DNA of 64,000 nt from positions 11,477,001 through 11,541,000 of the forward strand of contig CATNEN010000038.1 of the NCBI GenBank assembly GCA_950097015.1. Direction: 5' to 3'. The position numbers and the translations under genes were made by a program. Position 1 is the stretch's first letter, and each line of letters starts with the position of its first letter. The notes under the pieces were generated by a model, which saw only the letters and a program-made list of their open reading frames with translations, ran no database searches and was not told the DNA's origin. Source of the DNA: Macrostomum hystrix (lineage: Eukaryota; Platyhelminthes; Macrostomidae). Positions 53,557 through 64,000 of this stretch are shown here, piece by piece.

Positions 53557-56060
53557 TGGAATTTAGGACCAGATGAGGATTTAGGATCTGGTGTGATTGG
53601 ATTTAGGATCTGGTGTGATTGGATTTAGGATCTGGTTTGATTGGATTTAGGATCTGGTGTGATTGGATTTAGGATCTGGTGTGATTTGATTTAGGATCTG
53701 GTTTGATTGGATTTAGAATCTGGTGTGATTGGATTTAGAATCTGGTGTGATTGGATTTAGGATCTGGTGTGATTGGATTTAGGATCTGGTGTGATAGGAT
53801 TTGGGATCTGGTTTGATTGGATTTAGGATCTGGTGTGATTGGATTTAGGATCTGGTTTGATTGGATTTAGGATCTGGTGTGATTGGATTTAGGATCTGGT
53901 GTGATTGGATTTGGGATCTGGTTTGATTGGATTTGGGATCTGGTTTGATTGAATTTAGGATCTGGTGTGATTGGATTTAGGATCTGGTGTGATTGGATTT
54001 GGGATCTGGTTTGATTGTATTTAGAACCTGGTGTGATTGGATTTAGAATCTGGTGTGATTGGATTTAGGATCTGGTGTGATTGGATTTAGGATCTGGTGT
54101 GATTGGATTTAGGATCTGGTGTGATTGGATTTAGGATCTGGTGTGATTGGATTTAGAATCTGGTGTGATTGGATTTAGAATCTGGTGTGATTGGATTTAG
54201 GATCTGGTGTGATTGGATTTAGAATCTGGTGTGATTGGATTTAGAATCTGGTGTGATTGGATTTAGGATCTGGTGTGATTGGATTTGGGATCTGGTGTGA
54301 TTGGATTTGGGATCTGGTTTGATTGAATTTAGGATCTGGTGTGATTGGATTTAGGATCTGGTGTGATTGGATTTGGGATCTGGTTTGATTGGATTTAGAA
54401 CCTGGTGTGATTGGATTTAGAATCTGGTGTGATTGGATTTAGGATCTGGTGTGATTGGATTTAGAATCTGGTGTGATTGGATTTAGAATCTGGTGTGATT
54501 GGATTTAGGATCTGGTGTGATTGGATTTGGGATCTGGTGTGATTGGATTTGGGATCTGGTTTGATTGAATTTAGGATCTGGTGTGATTGGATTTAGGATC
54601 TGGTGTGATTGGATTTGGGATCTGGTTTGATTGTATTTAGAACCTGGTGTGATTGGATTTAGAATCTGGTGTGATTGGATTTAGAATCTGGTGTGATTGG
54701 ATTTAGGATCTGGTGTGATTGGATTTAGAATCTGGTGTGATTGGATTTAGAATCTGGTGTGATTGGATTTAGGATCTGGTGTGATTGGATTTGGGATCTG
54801 GTGTGATTGGATTTGGGATCTGGTTTGATTGAATTTAGGATCTGGTGTGATTGGATTTAGGATCTGGTGTGATTGGATTTAGGATCTGGTGTGATTGGAT
54901 TTGGGATCTGGTTTGATTGGATTTAGAACCTGGTGTGATTGGATTTAGAATCTGGTGTGATTGGATTTAGGATCTGGTGTGATTGGATTTGGGATCTGGT
55001 GTGATTGGATTTAGAATCTGGTTTGATTGAATTTAGGATCTGGTGTGATTGGATTTAGGATCTGGTGTGATTGGATTTGGGATCTGGTTTGATTGGATTT
55101 AGAACCTGGTGTGATTGGATTTGGGATCTGGTTTGATTGGATTTAGAATCTGGTGTGATTGGATTTGGATCGGTGTGATTGGATTTGGGATCTGGTTTGA
55201 TTGGATTTAGGATCTGGTGTGGTTGGATTTAGGATCTGGTGTGATTGGATTTAGGATCTGGTGTGGTTGGATTTAGGATCTGGTGTGATTGGATTTAGAA
55301 TCTGGTGTGATTGGATTTAGAATCAGGTGTGATTGGATTTAGGCTCTGGTGTGATTGGATTTAGGATCTGGTGTGATTGGATTTAGAATCTGGTGTGATT
55401 GGATTTGGGATCTGGTGTGATTGGATTTAGGATCTGGTGTGATTGGATTTAGGATCTGGTTTGATTGGATTTAGAATCTGGTGTGATTGGATTTAGAATC
55501 TGGTGTGATTGGATTTAGGATCTGGTGTGATTGGATTTAGGATCTGGTGTGATTGGATTTAGAATCTGGTGTGATTGGATTTGGGATCTGGTGTGATTGG
55601 ATTTGGGATCTGGTGTGATTGGATTTAGGATCTGGTGTGATTGGATTTAGGATCTGGTTTGATTGGACTTAGAATCTGGTGTGATTGGATTTACAATCTG
55701 GTGTGATTGGATTTGGGATCTGGTTTGATTGGATTTAGAATCTGGTGTGATTGGATTTGGGATCTGGTTTGATTGGATTTAGGATCTGGTGTGATTGGAT
55801 TTAGGATCTGGTGTGATTGGATTTGGGATCTGGTGTGATTGGATTTAGGATCTGGTTTGATTGGATTTAGAATCTGGTGTGATTGGATTTAGAATCTGGT
55901 GTGATTGGATTTGGGATCTGGTTTGATTGGATTTAGAATCTGGTGTGATTGGATTTGGGATCTGGTTTGATTGGATTTAGAATCTGGTGTGATTGAATTC
56001 GGGATCTGGTTTGATTGAATTTAGGATCTAGTGTGATTGGATTTAGGATCTTGTGGGATT
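53557..56060. repeat. 2.5 kb 22 bp minisatellite
   Basis: About 114 copies of a 22 bp unit containing GGATTTAGGATCTGGTGTGA, with GGGATC, AGAATC and GGTTTG variants. Ordered blocks of variants recur (for example around 54000, 54290, 54530 and 54780). Stops occur in all frames. Confidence 0.96.
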
Positions 56061-57259
56061 TTTACTTCGGAGGGATTTAGGATCTGGAGGGGATTCGGGA
56101 TCTGGGGAGATTTGTGATCTGACGGGGATTAAGGAGGATCTTGTGGGATGCGGGATATTTTTTATGTGGCGTCTGTGGTTCGTTGGTGTAGTGACTGCAT
56201 GATTTAGCCAAAAAAGAGAACTAATTATGGTTATAAACTCGCAGCAGATTATAATTGAAACAGCACACACAGATTGGTTTGAGTTTCCAGTGTCCAAGGC
56301 GACGACTGGACTGTGCCTATCAGTTAAGCAAACTTCACAGCGCGGAGTCGCGCGCGGACTGCCCGCAATGTTTGGGCAGTGCAAGCATGCGCAATATCGA
56401 TTTTTTAGCTTAAATTTTAAGTTAGTTCGTTTAATATTGCCAGTTCATTTTCTCTATTTAGTTAAGTACGACCTGCATTTGAGTTGGCAAGTAAGTAATA
56501 CTGTAATACTGTAATACTGTATTTCATTTCTTAGCTAATTCAAATTAGATTTTTTCCGATTTTCAGTAATGTTAAATCGTTCGGAAGTTGACTGAAATTC
56601 ACAGAATCGTTTGGAAAATCATTTACGACACCCTGTTGACAAGGACATTGCTGTGTATAAGCCTCTATAAATCTGTTCTATTGAATCTGTCGTCTGAATT
56701 GCTTAAACAAAAAGTTATTTCCCTGGCAATTCACAAACAGTGTCGTCAACTGCTCGGGCAGCGTGTGACAGAATTTTTTGTTTTTGTCTGGCTAGTTTAT
56801 TTCGTCCTCTAGGTCCTCGATACAATGGCCCTCTGCTCCTGACAATCAAATTGCGCAAAATTTCCCTTAAGACCATAATCTCCCTCGTTTGGGAAAATTA
56901 TGTGCTATATGCGATTATGAGGCGATTATGAAAACTGAGTTTAAGAAATGAAGATCGAATGTACCAGACGACAGCGCTGAGGCTTGGCAAGGCATTAAAA
57001 AAATTCTGGCAGATTTCTGTGAAAGATTAGTACCCCAGGCCATCGTGTTTCTTGGTTCGCGCTCTGGAGAGGAAATCTTAGATTAGAAAATCATCTTCAC
57101 TAATCAGAGTCTTAGCAACTGGCTCTTCAAGTCTAGAAGAGCTCAGAAGAAAAAAGCCGTTAGCTTTAAGATTAGAAAAACATATTTTATGAATAAGTAT
57201 GCCCATACTTTCGCATTTGAAATGTTCATGTTTATAACAACATTAAAGTTAAAATCTAA
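56061..57259. other. intergenic sequence
   Basis: A short GTAATACT triplication lies at about 56499-56521. Short frames have no recognised domain. Confidence 0.45.
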
Positions 57260-57265
57260 TTTATT
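57260..57265 (-). terminator. polyadenylation signal for GPCR 3
   Basis: TTTATT on plus is AATAAA on minus, 149 bp beyond the TGA stop of the minus-strand receptor. Confidence 0.5.
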
Positions 57266-57413
57266 ATACACAATTGAATGAACAAGCATTTCCGATAAAG
57301 AATATCTTTGATGAATTACAACGAGAATTGAAATAGAAGTTACTGCGAAACCAGTTGGGCCAGATGTCACCGATTTGTCACTGAAGTCATTTGAAATCCA
57401 GCGTCTGGCCTGC

Positions 57414-58715
57414 TCAGAGCTCAGCTTCATCTTCGACGTCGGTTTGACATCGGTGCGACATCGCCGCCTGCACCTGGAGTCGATTCCGCCCAGCTCCGGG
57501 CAGCATAGGCGAGGCGGCAGTCGGACTGTCAGTGGCGAGCTCCGAGCTGGCGACGGTGTTCGCCTGACGTGCCTTCTGGAAGGAGACAGGCGTGGCTCCG
57601 GTTGATCGCAGGCCGAGCTGGTGCGCCGGCTGGGAGTTGTTGGCGGTGAATCGGCCGCCTCTGAAACGGTTCTTCTGCCGGCAGAACAGGCGGTAGAGAA
57701 TCTGCATGGCCTTCTGGCGAAAGATCTTCCCGGCGGCGCAGTAGAACACCCAGTTGAGCGAGGCGTTCATGAAGGCGACGGAGCGGAACAGGTAATAATA
57801 GAACTTGTGCAAACTCTGCGCTATCGTGGTGCCGACTTTGTTCTCCTTCTCAAAGTTCAGGTACATCATGTAGATGAGCAGCGGAAAGGTGGTGAACAGG
57901 TAAAACAGGTTCATGGACACCAGCAGGCGGGTCACGTGAGCGCCCTGGTCGGAGCCGTGGCGTCGTCCGCCGATGACAGCTGGTTGCGGCACGCCGCCTC
58001 CGCCGCCGCCACCCTTTGCGGCCTTCTTATCCTTAAAGTTGCCCTGCCGATATCTGATCAACCTGTAGGAGATGCAGCCGGTTGACACAACCATCGACAT
58101 CAGCGGGATGATGCCCCAGGCGATGAGGTGCACCAGGGTGGTGACGTAATAAAACCACTTGTCAACTGGTTCGCAGTCGGACTTCTTGCCGATGTGCCAG
58201 AAGAGCAGGTAGGTGATGTTGGGGAATACCAGCAAGATGCTCATGGACACCCACAGGGCGAACACCCGCCTGGTGTTCAAGAGGGTCCTCGAGCGCAACG
58301 GCGAGGCGATGAAGACCAGCCTCTGGATGGACATTGCCGCCTGATTGTAGGCGCTCCAGTGGAAGAAGAAGCTGCTGAAGTAGGACTGCAGCTTGCAGAT
58401 GACAATGCCCTGGTCTATGTAGTCGTAGTCAAAGGCGAGCTTCAGGAACAGCCGCAGCACATCCCAAACGAGGATCATGAAGTCGCCGAAACAGATGCTC
58501 ACCAGCCAGACTTGGATGATCTTCGGGAACATCCGGGACATGAAGATGAACAGCATGCAGAACACCGCTCCGAATGTTCCAATGACCAGAATCAACGGCA
58601 AATACCAGATCAGGAAGTACTTGACTAAACCGCTCAGCAGCTGACGTCCGAACTCCTCTTCGAGCTGGATGGCGGTCTTGTTGGCCGCCGGTAGAGAGTC
58701 GTTTGTGGACAGCAT
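57414..58715 (-). CDS. class A orphan-type GPCR 3 (intronless)
   Basis: 433 residues starting at MLSTNDSLP. The frame extends 56 codons further upstream, but that part is cysteine-rich without membrane character and contains a possible 3' splice site (CTGCACTGCAG), so I treat it as 5' UTR. TM1 is about 36-59, TM2 68-92, TM3 104-133, TM4 150-174, TM5 188-215, then TM6 (RLLVSMNLFYLFTTFPLLIY) and TM7 (YYYLFRSVAFMNASLNWVFY). C107 and C181 can form the conserved disulphide. The DRY motif is replaced by Q131-R132-L133 and NPxxY by NWVFY. The third loop has seven consecutive glycines. Departures at exactly TM3 and TM7 recall the flatworm-specific rhodopsin orphan families, as a hypothesis. The ligand is unknown. 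Confidence 0.85.
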   Translation of the reverse strand: MLSTNDSLPAANKTAIQLEEEFGRQLLSGLVKYFLIWYLPLILVIGTFGAVFCMLFIFMSRMFPKIIQVWLVSICFGDFMILVWDVLRLFLKLAFDYDYIDQGIVICKLQSYFSSFFFHWSAYNQAAMSIQRLVFIASPLRSRTLLNTRRVFALWVSMSILLVFPNITYLLFWHIGKKSDCEPVDKWFYYVTTLVHLIAWGIIPLMSMVVSTGCISYRLIRYRQGNFKDKKAAKGGGGGGGVPQPAVIGGRRHGSDQGAHVTRLLVSMNLFYLFTTFPLLIYMMYLNFEKENKVGTTIAQSLHKFYYYLFRSVAFMNASLNWVFYCAAGKIFRQKAMQILYRLFCRQKNRFRGGRFTANNSQPAHQLGLRSTGATPVSFQKARQANTVASSELATDSPTAASPMLPGAGRNRLQVQAAMSHRCQTDVEDEAEL

Positions 58716-59507
58716 GACGGCTCGCTTCTCCTCTCTGTTAGTCACTCTGTGTGTGGCCTGCAGTGCAGGTCGACAAGGTTTGGGATAACAGTTGCATTGC
58801 CACACCCGGAGCCTATATTCACAGACCAGTCCACCCCAATCTCCTGTCTCTCCCAAAACTGATTGGATGTCAGCCTCTACCACACACTCACAGCAGTGTC
58901 TCAGTGGTAAAAGCCATTAGCTTGGCTATTTCTTCTAGGGAGTTAATCAACTGATGAAAGAAATCGCTGACGGTCGAAATTTTGGCGAGGAATAATTACT
59001 CAACCGCGCGTCACGGGTCCTGGGAGTTAATTTTCTCCCATTTTTTATTCAGTTGCCCCCTGCAGTGTCTTCGGCTAAATAGTTTTTTTTCTCCGTCTAA
59101 ACTTTGAGCAGGATTTGAGTTCGAATGCCGTGGATAAAAAGACTTGAGACAAATACTCAGCAGTAGAAAGACCACTGCCTACTTCTCGGTAGCTCCCAAA
59201 CCGAATGACCGATTTTCATGATATTCCACCACATAAATAAAAATTTTCCGCCCTTTACAAATCCATCCGACGTCAGCATCGTCGAGATATTCAGCAATTC
59301 TTGCCGATAACCATGGCGACAAGGACAAGTAACATTGCTCTGTGTAAACCTGTATAGCGAATCCATATTGGTTCAATAATATAATAATAACAATATATAT
59401 ATATATAGTGTAGGTGGTGTTTCTACTGTTAAAGTACTGAAAAAAAGCGATGAAAATTATCCTAGTGCTAGATCGAGCCTCCAAATAAAAATGAACAAAC
59501 AAATCAT
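58716..59507. other. 5' flank of GPCR 3
   Basis: Includes the upstream open extension to about 58883. No promoter element recognised. A short TA run lies at about 59394-59406. Confidence 0.4.
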
Positions 59508-59690
59508 AACAACTGATGGCACCAGTCTCAATCGGGCAAGGCGTGCAGCTGAGCAGCGCAGTCACAGTTATTTCTCGGCGCATCTGAAGGCTGCGTACGG
59601 CTGTCCAGTCCATGGACTGGGGCGATGAGTCGAACCCCTGACAGTCAATTCGTTGAATCTGACGCTCTAACCACTAGGCTACAACCTAAT
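59508..59690 (-). mobile_element. SINE-B copy with internal deletion
   Basis: On the minus strand, GTTGTAGCCTAGTGGTTAG and an altered B box (AGGGGTTCGACTC) run straight into the palindrome CAGTCCATGGACTG, lacking the ATGGGTACCAGC segment. It ends in a degraded tail. Confidence 0.85.
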
Positions 59691-60755
59691 AAAACGCAAG
59701 GAAACAAGGTCACCTACCGGAAGTTCCTTAATAATTGAAGTGATATGCAGAAATTATCAGCGACTGAAATTCTGCTACTGGGCGCTCATTTCAAGTGTGT
59801 TCCGTGCCAGCTGTCACAAACCAGCCTTTTGTTTCTACTGAGCCTCTATGGCCGCCAGACCGTCTATTGTTAAGCCTTATCTGTGAGTTCTCTCACTCGA
59901 TACAGCCCCCCCAGTCCGTTGTGAGTCACTCAGCCGACTAGTCTAGAGCTGCTCATGCCAAATGTCAATCCATTCCTAAATTACTCTATAAGACCATCTC
60001 AGCCCCACCCACCCCAAGCCGTCCATTGTTCCATAACTCCTGGACTGATGGCACACACTTCACAGGAGAAGAGTAGCAGTATAGCTTGTTTTTGCTGAAT
60101 TAACTTTACTATAAATGCCATGATCAATATAATCACACATGTTTAAAAAGTCAATCATAAAATTCAGAGATATTCGTTTTTTAACCGATGTCAATCTAAC
60201 ACATTTTGCTGATACGATTGGAGCATAATCTTGCCTAGGCCATTAGTGATAAAATTTGTGTTATGGACCAGTTATAAAAAGCGGACCCATTTAATAAAAA
60301 ATGTGCCCTTTTAACAGGCCTATGGCCTAAAATCGAACGGTTAAAGCTCTCTCTTGGTAGGAAATTTTTTATGTATTTTTAAATTGGTGCAAGAATCAGT
60401 AGCTCCTGTAACGATTTCTTATGCAATAAATTGAGTCTTCGCAGTAAGTGCCCGTCTATACGACAGAGAGCCCTTTCAGGCTGAGTCAAATATATTTAAC
60501 TTTAACCGAGCGATAAGGAAGGGGGTTGGTCAGAAGGATAACATGTGCGAGGATGGGCCAGAGGGTAAGAGATGAAACGCAGGGGAAGGAAAGAGAGACG
60601 ATGTGAGAGCCAATCAGAGCCGAGAGAGAAATAAAGTTAATAAATAAATTGAACAGGCTGGGGTAGAGAGTAGAGAGTACATTAAGAGAGCGCGCGAAAT
60701 AACAAACCAAGGAGAAGCAAAGGTACAGCTCCGTTCCGCGGTGAGAAAAGATTAA
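59691..60755. other. intergenic sequence
   Basis: No gene or repeat family recognised. Confidence 0.45.
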
Positions 60756-61022
60756 TTTGGGGCGCAGCCACGGAGAGAAGGCTTGTCGTGCAACTCACGT
60801 CTTTATGGTTTGGGGGCCAACCTCGAGGGCACTGTGAGAGTGTACACTGTCTGACGATGAGAAAGTCAGGGCAGATGTACACACCTGTGTGTACGTCTTA
60901 CGGTATCTGTGAGTGTGTGCTCAAGAGTCAGCGAAATGGGCAGAAAAGCCTCCCCGCTAGCTGTGGGTCTAGTGTCGCTGTCACCAAATGATGTGCCGTT
61001 GTTCAAGCCACCTGAAAATAGG
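60756..61022 (+). mobile_element. SINE-A copy, 5'-truncated
   Basis: Begins in the body at TTTGGGGCGCAGCCACGG and ends at CACCAAATGATGTGCCGTTG. The tRNA-like head is missing. Confidence 0.82.
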
Positions 61023-61614
61023 AATTATTAATTGCGTCCCACTTGACGATATTAAAAAATTTACATTCCAAAGCACTAGAATTTTTATTTTTGTCTATGG
61101 TGAAAACTACAAAAATATTTAATAAGCAGCCGCATGGTTTTCCAATGCATACATCAACCAAAATCTTCGCGAATAGAGTTTAGGCCATAGACGACACATT
61201 TTTGATATTCCGTGTTACAAGAGCCTCTTTGCCATATCGTGTTAGAGGGATCAAAATGAAGCATGACAGGTTGGCCAGTTTCCTGTGAAGTTTTCCCAGA
61301 TAATCCACACAGTCTTGAGACCATTGGTTGATTAAACAAACTCTACTCAAACCAGGATGGGAGCACAATGACTGCACTTATTTTGCACCAATACTGCCGC
61401 AGAGGAAGTGACAATAATGTAATTAATTATGCGCTAGTCTCGGACTGTGTGTGCCAAAGTGTCTAGTTGCGGTTGTGAGTGCAGCTGACAGGCTTCATGA
61501 GATTCACCCAGTTTGATGTGCGATGAGAAAAACTGCTTTCTGATAGTTCATTTCGGATAAGGTCACTGATCTTTGTCTGAAATTTATAGAAAATAGGTCT
61601 GGAATGTTATAATA
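61023..61614. other. intergenic sequence
   Basis: Inverted copies of CCATAGAC lie at 61093-61100 (-) and 61185-61192 (+). No gene seen. Confidence 0.4.
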
Positions 61615-61695
61615 AATCTGGTCAGGGATCTGGTCATGGATCTGGTCAGGGATCTGGTCAGGGATCTGGTCAGGGATCTGGTCAGGGATCTGGTC
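61615..61695. repeat. short outlier of the 12 bp minisatellite
   Basis: About seven copies of GGATCTGGTCAG ending in an AAT run. It is separated from the main array by about 220 bp. Confidence 0.9.
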
Positions 61696-61731
61696 ATAAT
61701 AATAATAATAATAATTGACACTAGACCCAAG
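61696..61731 (-). mobile_element. possible SINE-A tail fragment
   Basis: An AAT run followed by TTGACACTAGACCC matches the 3' end of SINE-A on the minus strand. The rest does not match. Confidence 0.35.
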
Positions 61732-61918
61732 GGCCAGTGCAGGTGTTGTGTGTCAGGCACACTAGCAGGTGGGGACTGCACACCTATTGTACTCTCGGCT
61801 CTCTCGGACACCGGTTGACAGCCGCGTGTCAGCAATGGAATTTATTTTTTCCAAACATATCGGCAGTATCCAAACCCCACAGATTTGCCGCACAGAACTG
61901 CTTTATTCCACGCCAGCC

Positions 61919-62997
61919 GGATCTGGTCATGGATCTGGTCAGGGATCTGGTCATGGATCTGGTCATGGATCTAGTCTGGGATCTGGTCAGGGATCTGGTC
62001 AGGGATCTGGTCAGGGATCTGGTCAGGGATCTGGTCAGGGATCTGGTCAGGGATCTGGTCAGGGATCTGGTCAGGGATCTGGTCAGGGATCTGGTCAGGG
62101 ATCTGGTCATGGATCTGGTCACGGATCTGGTCAGGGATCTGGTCAGGGATCTGGTCATGGATCTGCTCATGGATCTGGTCAGGGATCTGGTCAGGGATCT
62201 GGTCAGGGATCTGGTCAGGGATCTGGTCAGGGATCTGGTCATGGATCTGGTCATGGATCTGGTCATGGATCTGCTCATGGATCTGGTCATGGATCTGGTC
62301 AGGGATCTGGTCAGGGATCTGGTCAGGGATCTGGTCATGGATCTGGTCAGGGATCTGGTCAGGGATCTGATCATGGATCTGGTCACGGATCTGGTCAGTG
62401 ATCTGGTCACGGATCTGGTCATGGATCTGGTCAGGGATCTGGTCAGGGATCTGGTCATGGATCTGGTCAGGGATCTGGTCATGGATCTGGTCATGGATCT
62501 GGTCATGGATCTGGTCATGGATCTGGTCAGGGATCTGGTCAGGGATCTGGTCAGGGATCTGGTCAGGGATCTGGTCAGGGATCTGGTCAGGGATCTGGTC
62601 AGGGATCTGGTCAGGGATCTGGTCAGGGATCTGGTCAGGGATCTGGTCATGGATCTGGTCAGGGATCTGGTCAGGGATCTGGTCAGGGATCTGGTCAGGG
62701 ATCTGGTCAGGGATCTGGTCATGGATCTGCTCATGGATCTGGTCATGGATCTGGTCATGGATCTGCTCATGGATCTGGTCATGGATCTGGTCATGGATCT
62801 GGTCAGGGATCTGGTCATGGATCTGGTCAGGGATCTGGTCAGGGATCTGGTCAGGGATCTGGTCATGGATCTGGTCAGGGATCTGGTCAGGGATCTGGTC
62901 AGGGATCTGGTCAGGGATCTGGTCATGGATCTGGTCAGGGATCTGGTCAGGGATCCAGTCAGGGATCTGGTCAGGGATCTGGTCAGGGATCTGATCA
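61919..62997. repeat. 12 bp minisatellite
   Basis: About 90 copies of GGATCTGGTCAG/T with CTGCTCAT variants. Since 12 is a multiple of three and the unit lacks stops in five of six frames, several long overlapping frames appear (for example DLVRDLVMDLV on plus and DQIPDQIHDQI on minus). None has non-repeat coding support. Confidence 0.96.
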
Positions 62998-63475
62998 ACA
63001 TCCGGTATGAGCAAAAGTCTTTTTTGCTGAGTAGGCCAGAATGAATGCGCATTTTGAACATCAGGATACCGATTTCCAAATTAGGGCATTGTATGAGGAT
63101 CTTGATGTGCTCTGTTGGGGGGTGGGCTGGTTTGAGGTCAGACAGGCGTTGTCTTTCAATTTATTTCCCAAGCGGAATCGGCTGCGATCCCTAAGGAAAA
63201 AGGCGGACAACTCGGCTTCATTTTCGGGTAGATCAACTGCCGCCGACTTGGGACCCCCATAAATTATGCATGAGCTGCCACCGAGCTCGTGGGTCTGGCC
63301 CTAATCATTTCCTCGATCTCCCATCGACTAGCCTTTTCAACTCCAGCACTCAGTCGGTATTAAGCTAACAGTCTGTGTAACTGGTGGTTGCATGCAATCA
63401 TCTAGGCGCCTGACTACTGCCTACCTGACCAATCAATCATCAACCATACTTTTGGTATGGTTTGGATATATTTTG
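62998..63475. other. intergenic sequence
   Basis: A 73-codon plus-strand frame (63041-63262) has mixed composition but no recognised domain. Otherwise nothing. Confidence 0.35.
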
Positions 63476-63690
63476 GTACCTACCTTCCTAGGTACCTTTC
63501 TATCTACATTGCTTTCTTCTCTCCCGTCTACCTTCCTATCTACTTTCTCATCTACCCTCTTATCTACCTTCCTGTCTACCTTCCTATCTTCCTATCTACC
63601 TTCCTATCTACCTTCCTGTCTACCTTCCTATCTTCCTATCTACCCTCCTATCTAACCTCGTATCTACCCTCCTCTCGGTCATCCAACCAT
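63476..63690. repeat. degenerate pyrimidine-rich CTACCTTCCTAT repeat
   Basis: Irregular 8-16 bp units of CTACCTTCCTAT and CTACCCTCCTAT. Confidence 0.85.
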
Positions 63691-64000
63691 CTATGCATCC
63701 ATGAATGTACTTTAGTCTAGTATTTTACAGTTATTGCGCCTCCAATTTCCTGGAACATTTTCGCACTCTATCCACTCCAATAATTATTCAACCATGACCG
63801 CAGCGAAGCCATGCTTACAGTTCCGCTTCTGCCACTTCCGGCTCTGCCGATTTATACTAGAAGCTAAAAACTAGTTTTGCTTTGGAAAAAGATTATTTTC
63901 CAGCTCGTAGTTTGTTATTAGTTGGAAAATTGAGTATTTCAATGTTTAGTAACCATGGAGGAAACAATAGAATTATAAACTGTCGAGATTGAGATTTGAG
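63691..64000. other. AT-rich end of window
   Basis: Nothing recognised. Confidence 0.45.

Noticed and set aside
58716-58883. 56-residue N-terminal extension of GPCR 3
   Set aside because: Cysteine-rich without signal or TM character, with a possible splice acceptor inside. The downstream ATG gives a typical receptor N-terminus with glycosylation sites.
61737-63044. 435-codon frame (DLVRDLVMDLV) and overlapping frames
   Set aside because: Five of six frames are open because of the 12 bp unit. No unique coding sequence or splice evidence.

Overview
This 64 kb window is animal nuclear DNA. Its genes are split by GT-AG introns, the exons are GC-rich and the introns AT-rich, and the products are metazoan: a voltage-gated calcium channel beta subunit, a furin-type proprotein convertase, three 7TM receptors, an Ig-like membrane protein and two type II glycosyltransferase-like proteins. 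The receptor style, the SINE load and the large amount of tandem repeat suggest a free-living flatworm (a Macrostomum-like animal) or another lophotrochozoan. That assignment is an inference and has not been tested.

Layout. 1-5.2 kb: AT-rich, no recognised gene, ending in a SINE. 5.2-11.6 kb (+): calcium channel beta subunit (N-terminal exon not found), with tandem arrays in three introns. 11.6-21.2 kb: intergenic, with a 2.65 kb and a 1.5 kb minisatellite, a 191 bp hairpin and possible regulatory clusters. 21.2-22.7 kb (+): GPCR 1. 24.0-29.9 kb: a palindromic pair of glycosyltransferase-like genes (- then +) around an Ig-like membrane protein gene (-). 30.65-32.96 kb: a hAT-like non-autonomous transposon with an 8 bp target-site duplication, filled with a 16 bp minisatellite. 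34.7-36.3 kb (+): GPCR 2. 38.5-46.7 kb (-): a complete ten-exon proprotein convertase whose introns are almost wholly SINEs and tandem arrays. 46.8-57.3 kb: mostly minisatellites. 57.4-58.7 kb (-): intronless GPCR 3. 59-64 kb: repeats only.

By my estimate about 20 kb (31%) of the window is tandem repeat, in some twenty arrays with units of 4-24 bp. Two tRNA-derived SINE families, here called SINE-A (tRNA Leu/Ser-like head) and SINE-B (classic A and B boxes plus an invariant palindrome), occur about nine times each. The long open frames over the arrays are products of stop-free repeat units.

Functionally the genes are secretory and signalling in flavour: a propeptide-processing protease, presumed peptide receptors, a calcium channel subunit and Golgi-type enzymes. 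Nothing in the sequence shows them to be one co-regulated unit. The observations most worth following up are: a stop-free 1,470 bp convertase intron, a multiple of three, that would insert about 68 heptads into the prodomain; the palindromic gene pair that looks homogenised by gene conversion; the minisatellite carried inside a hAT element; and the over-represented octamer CCATAGAC that serves as its target site.
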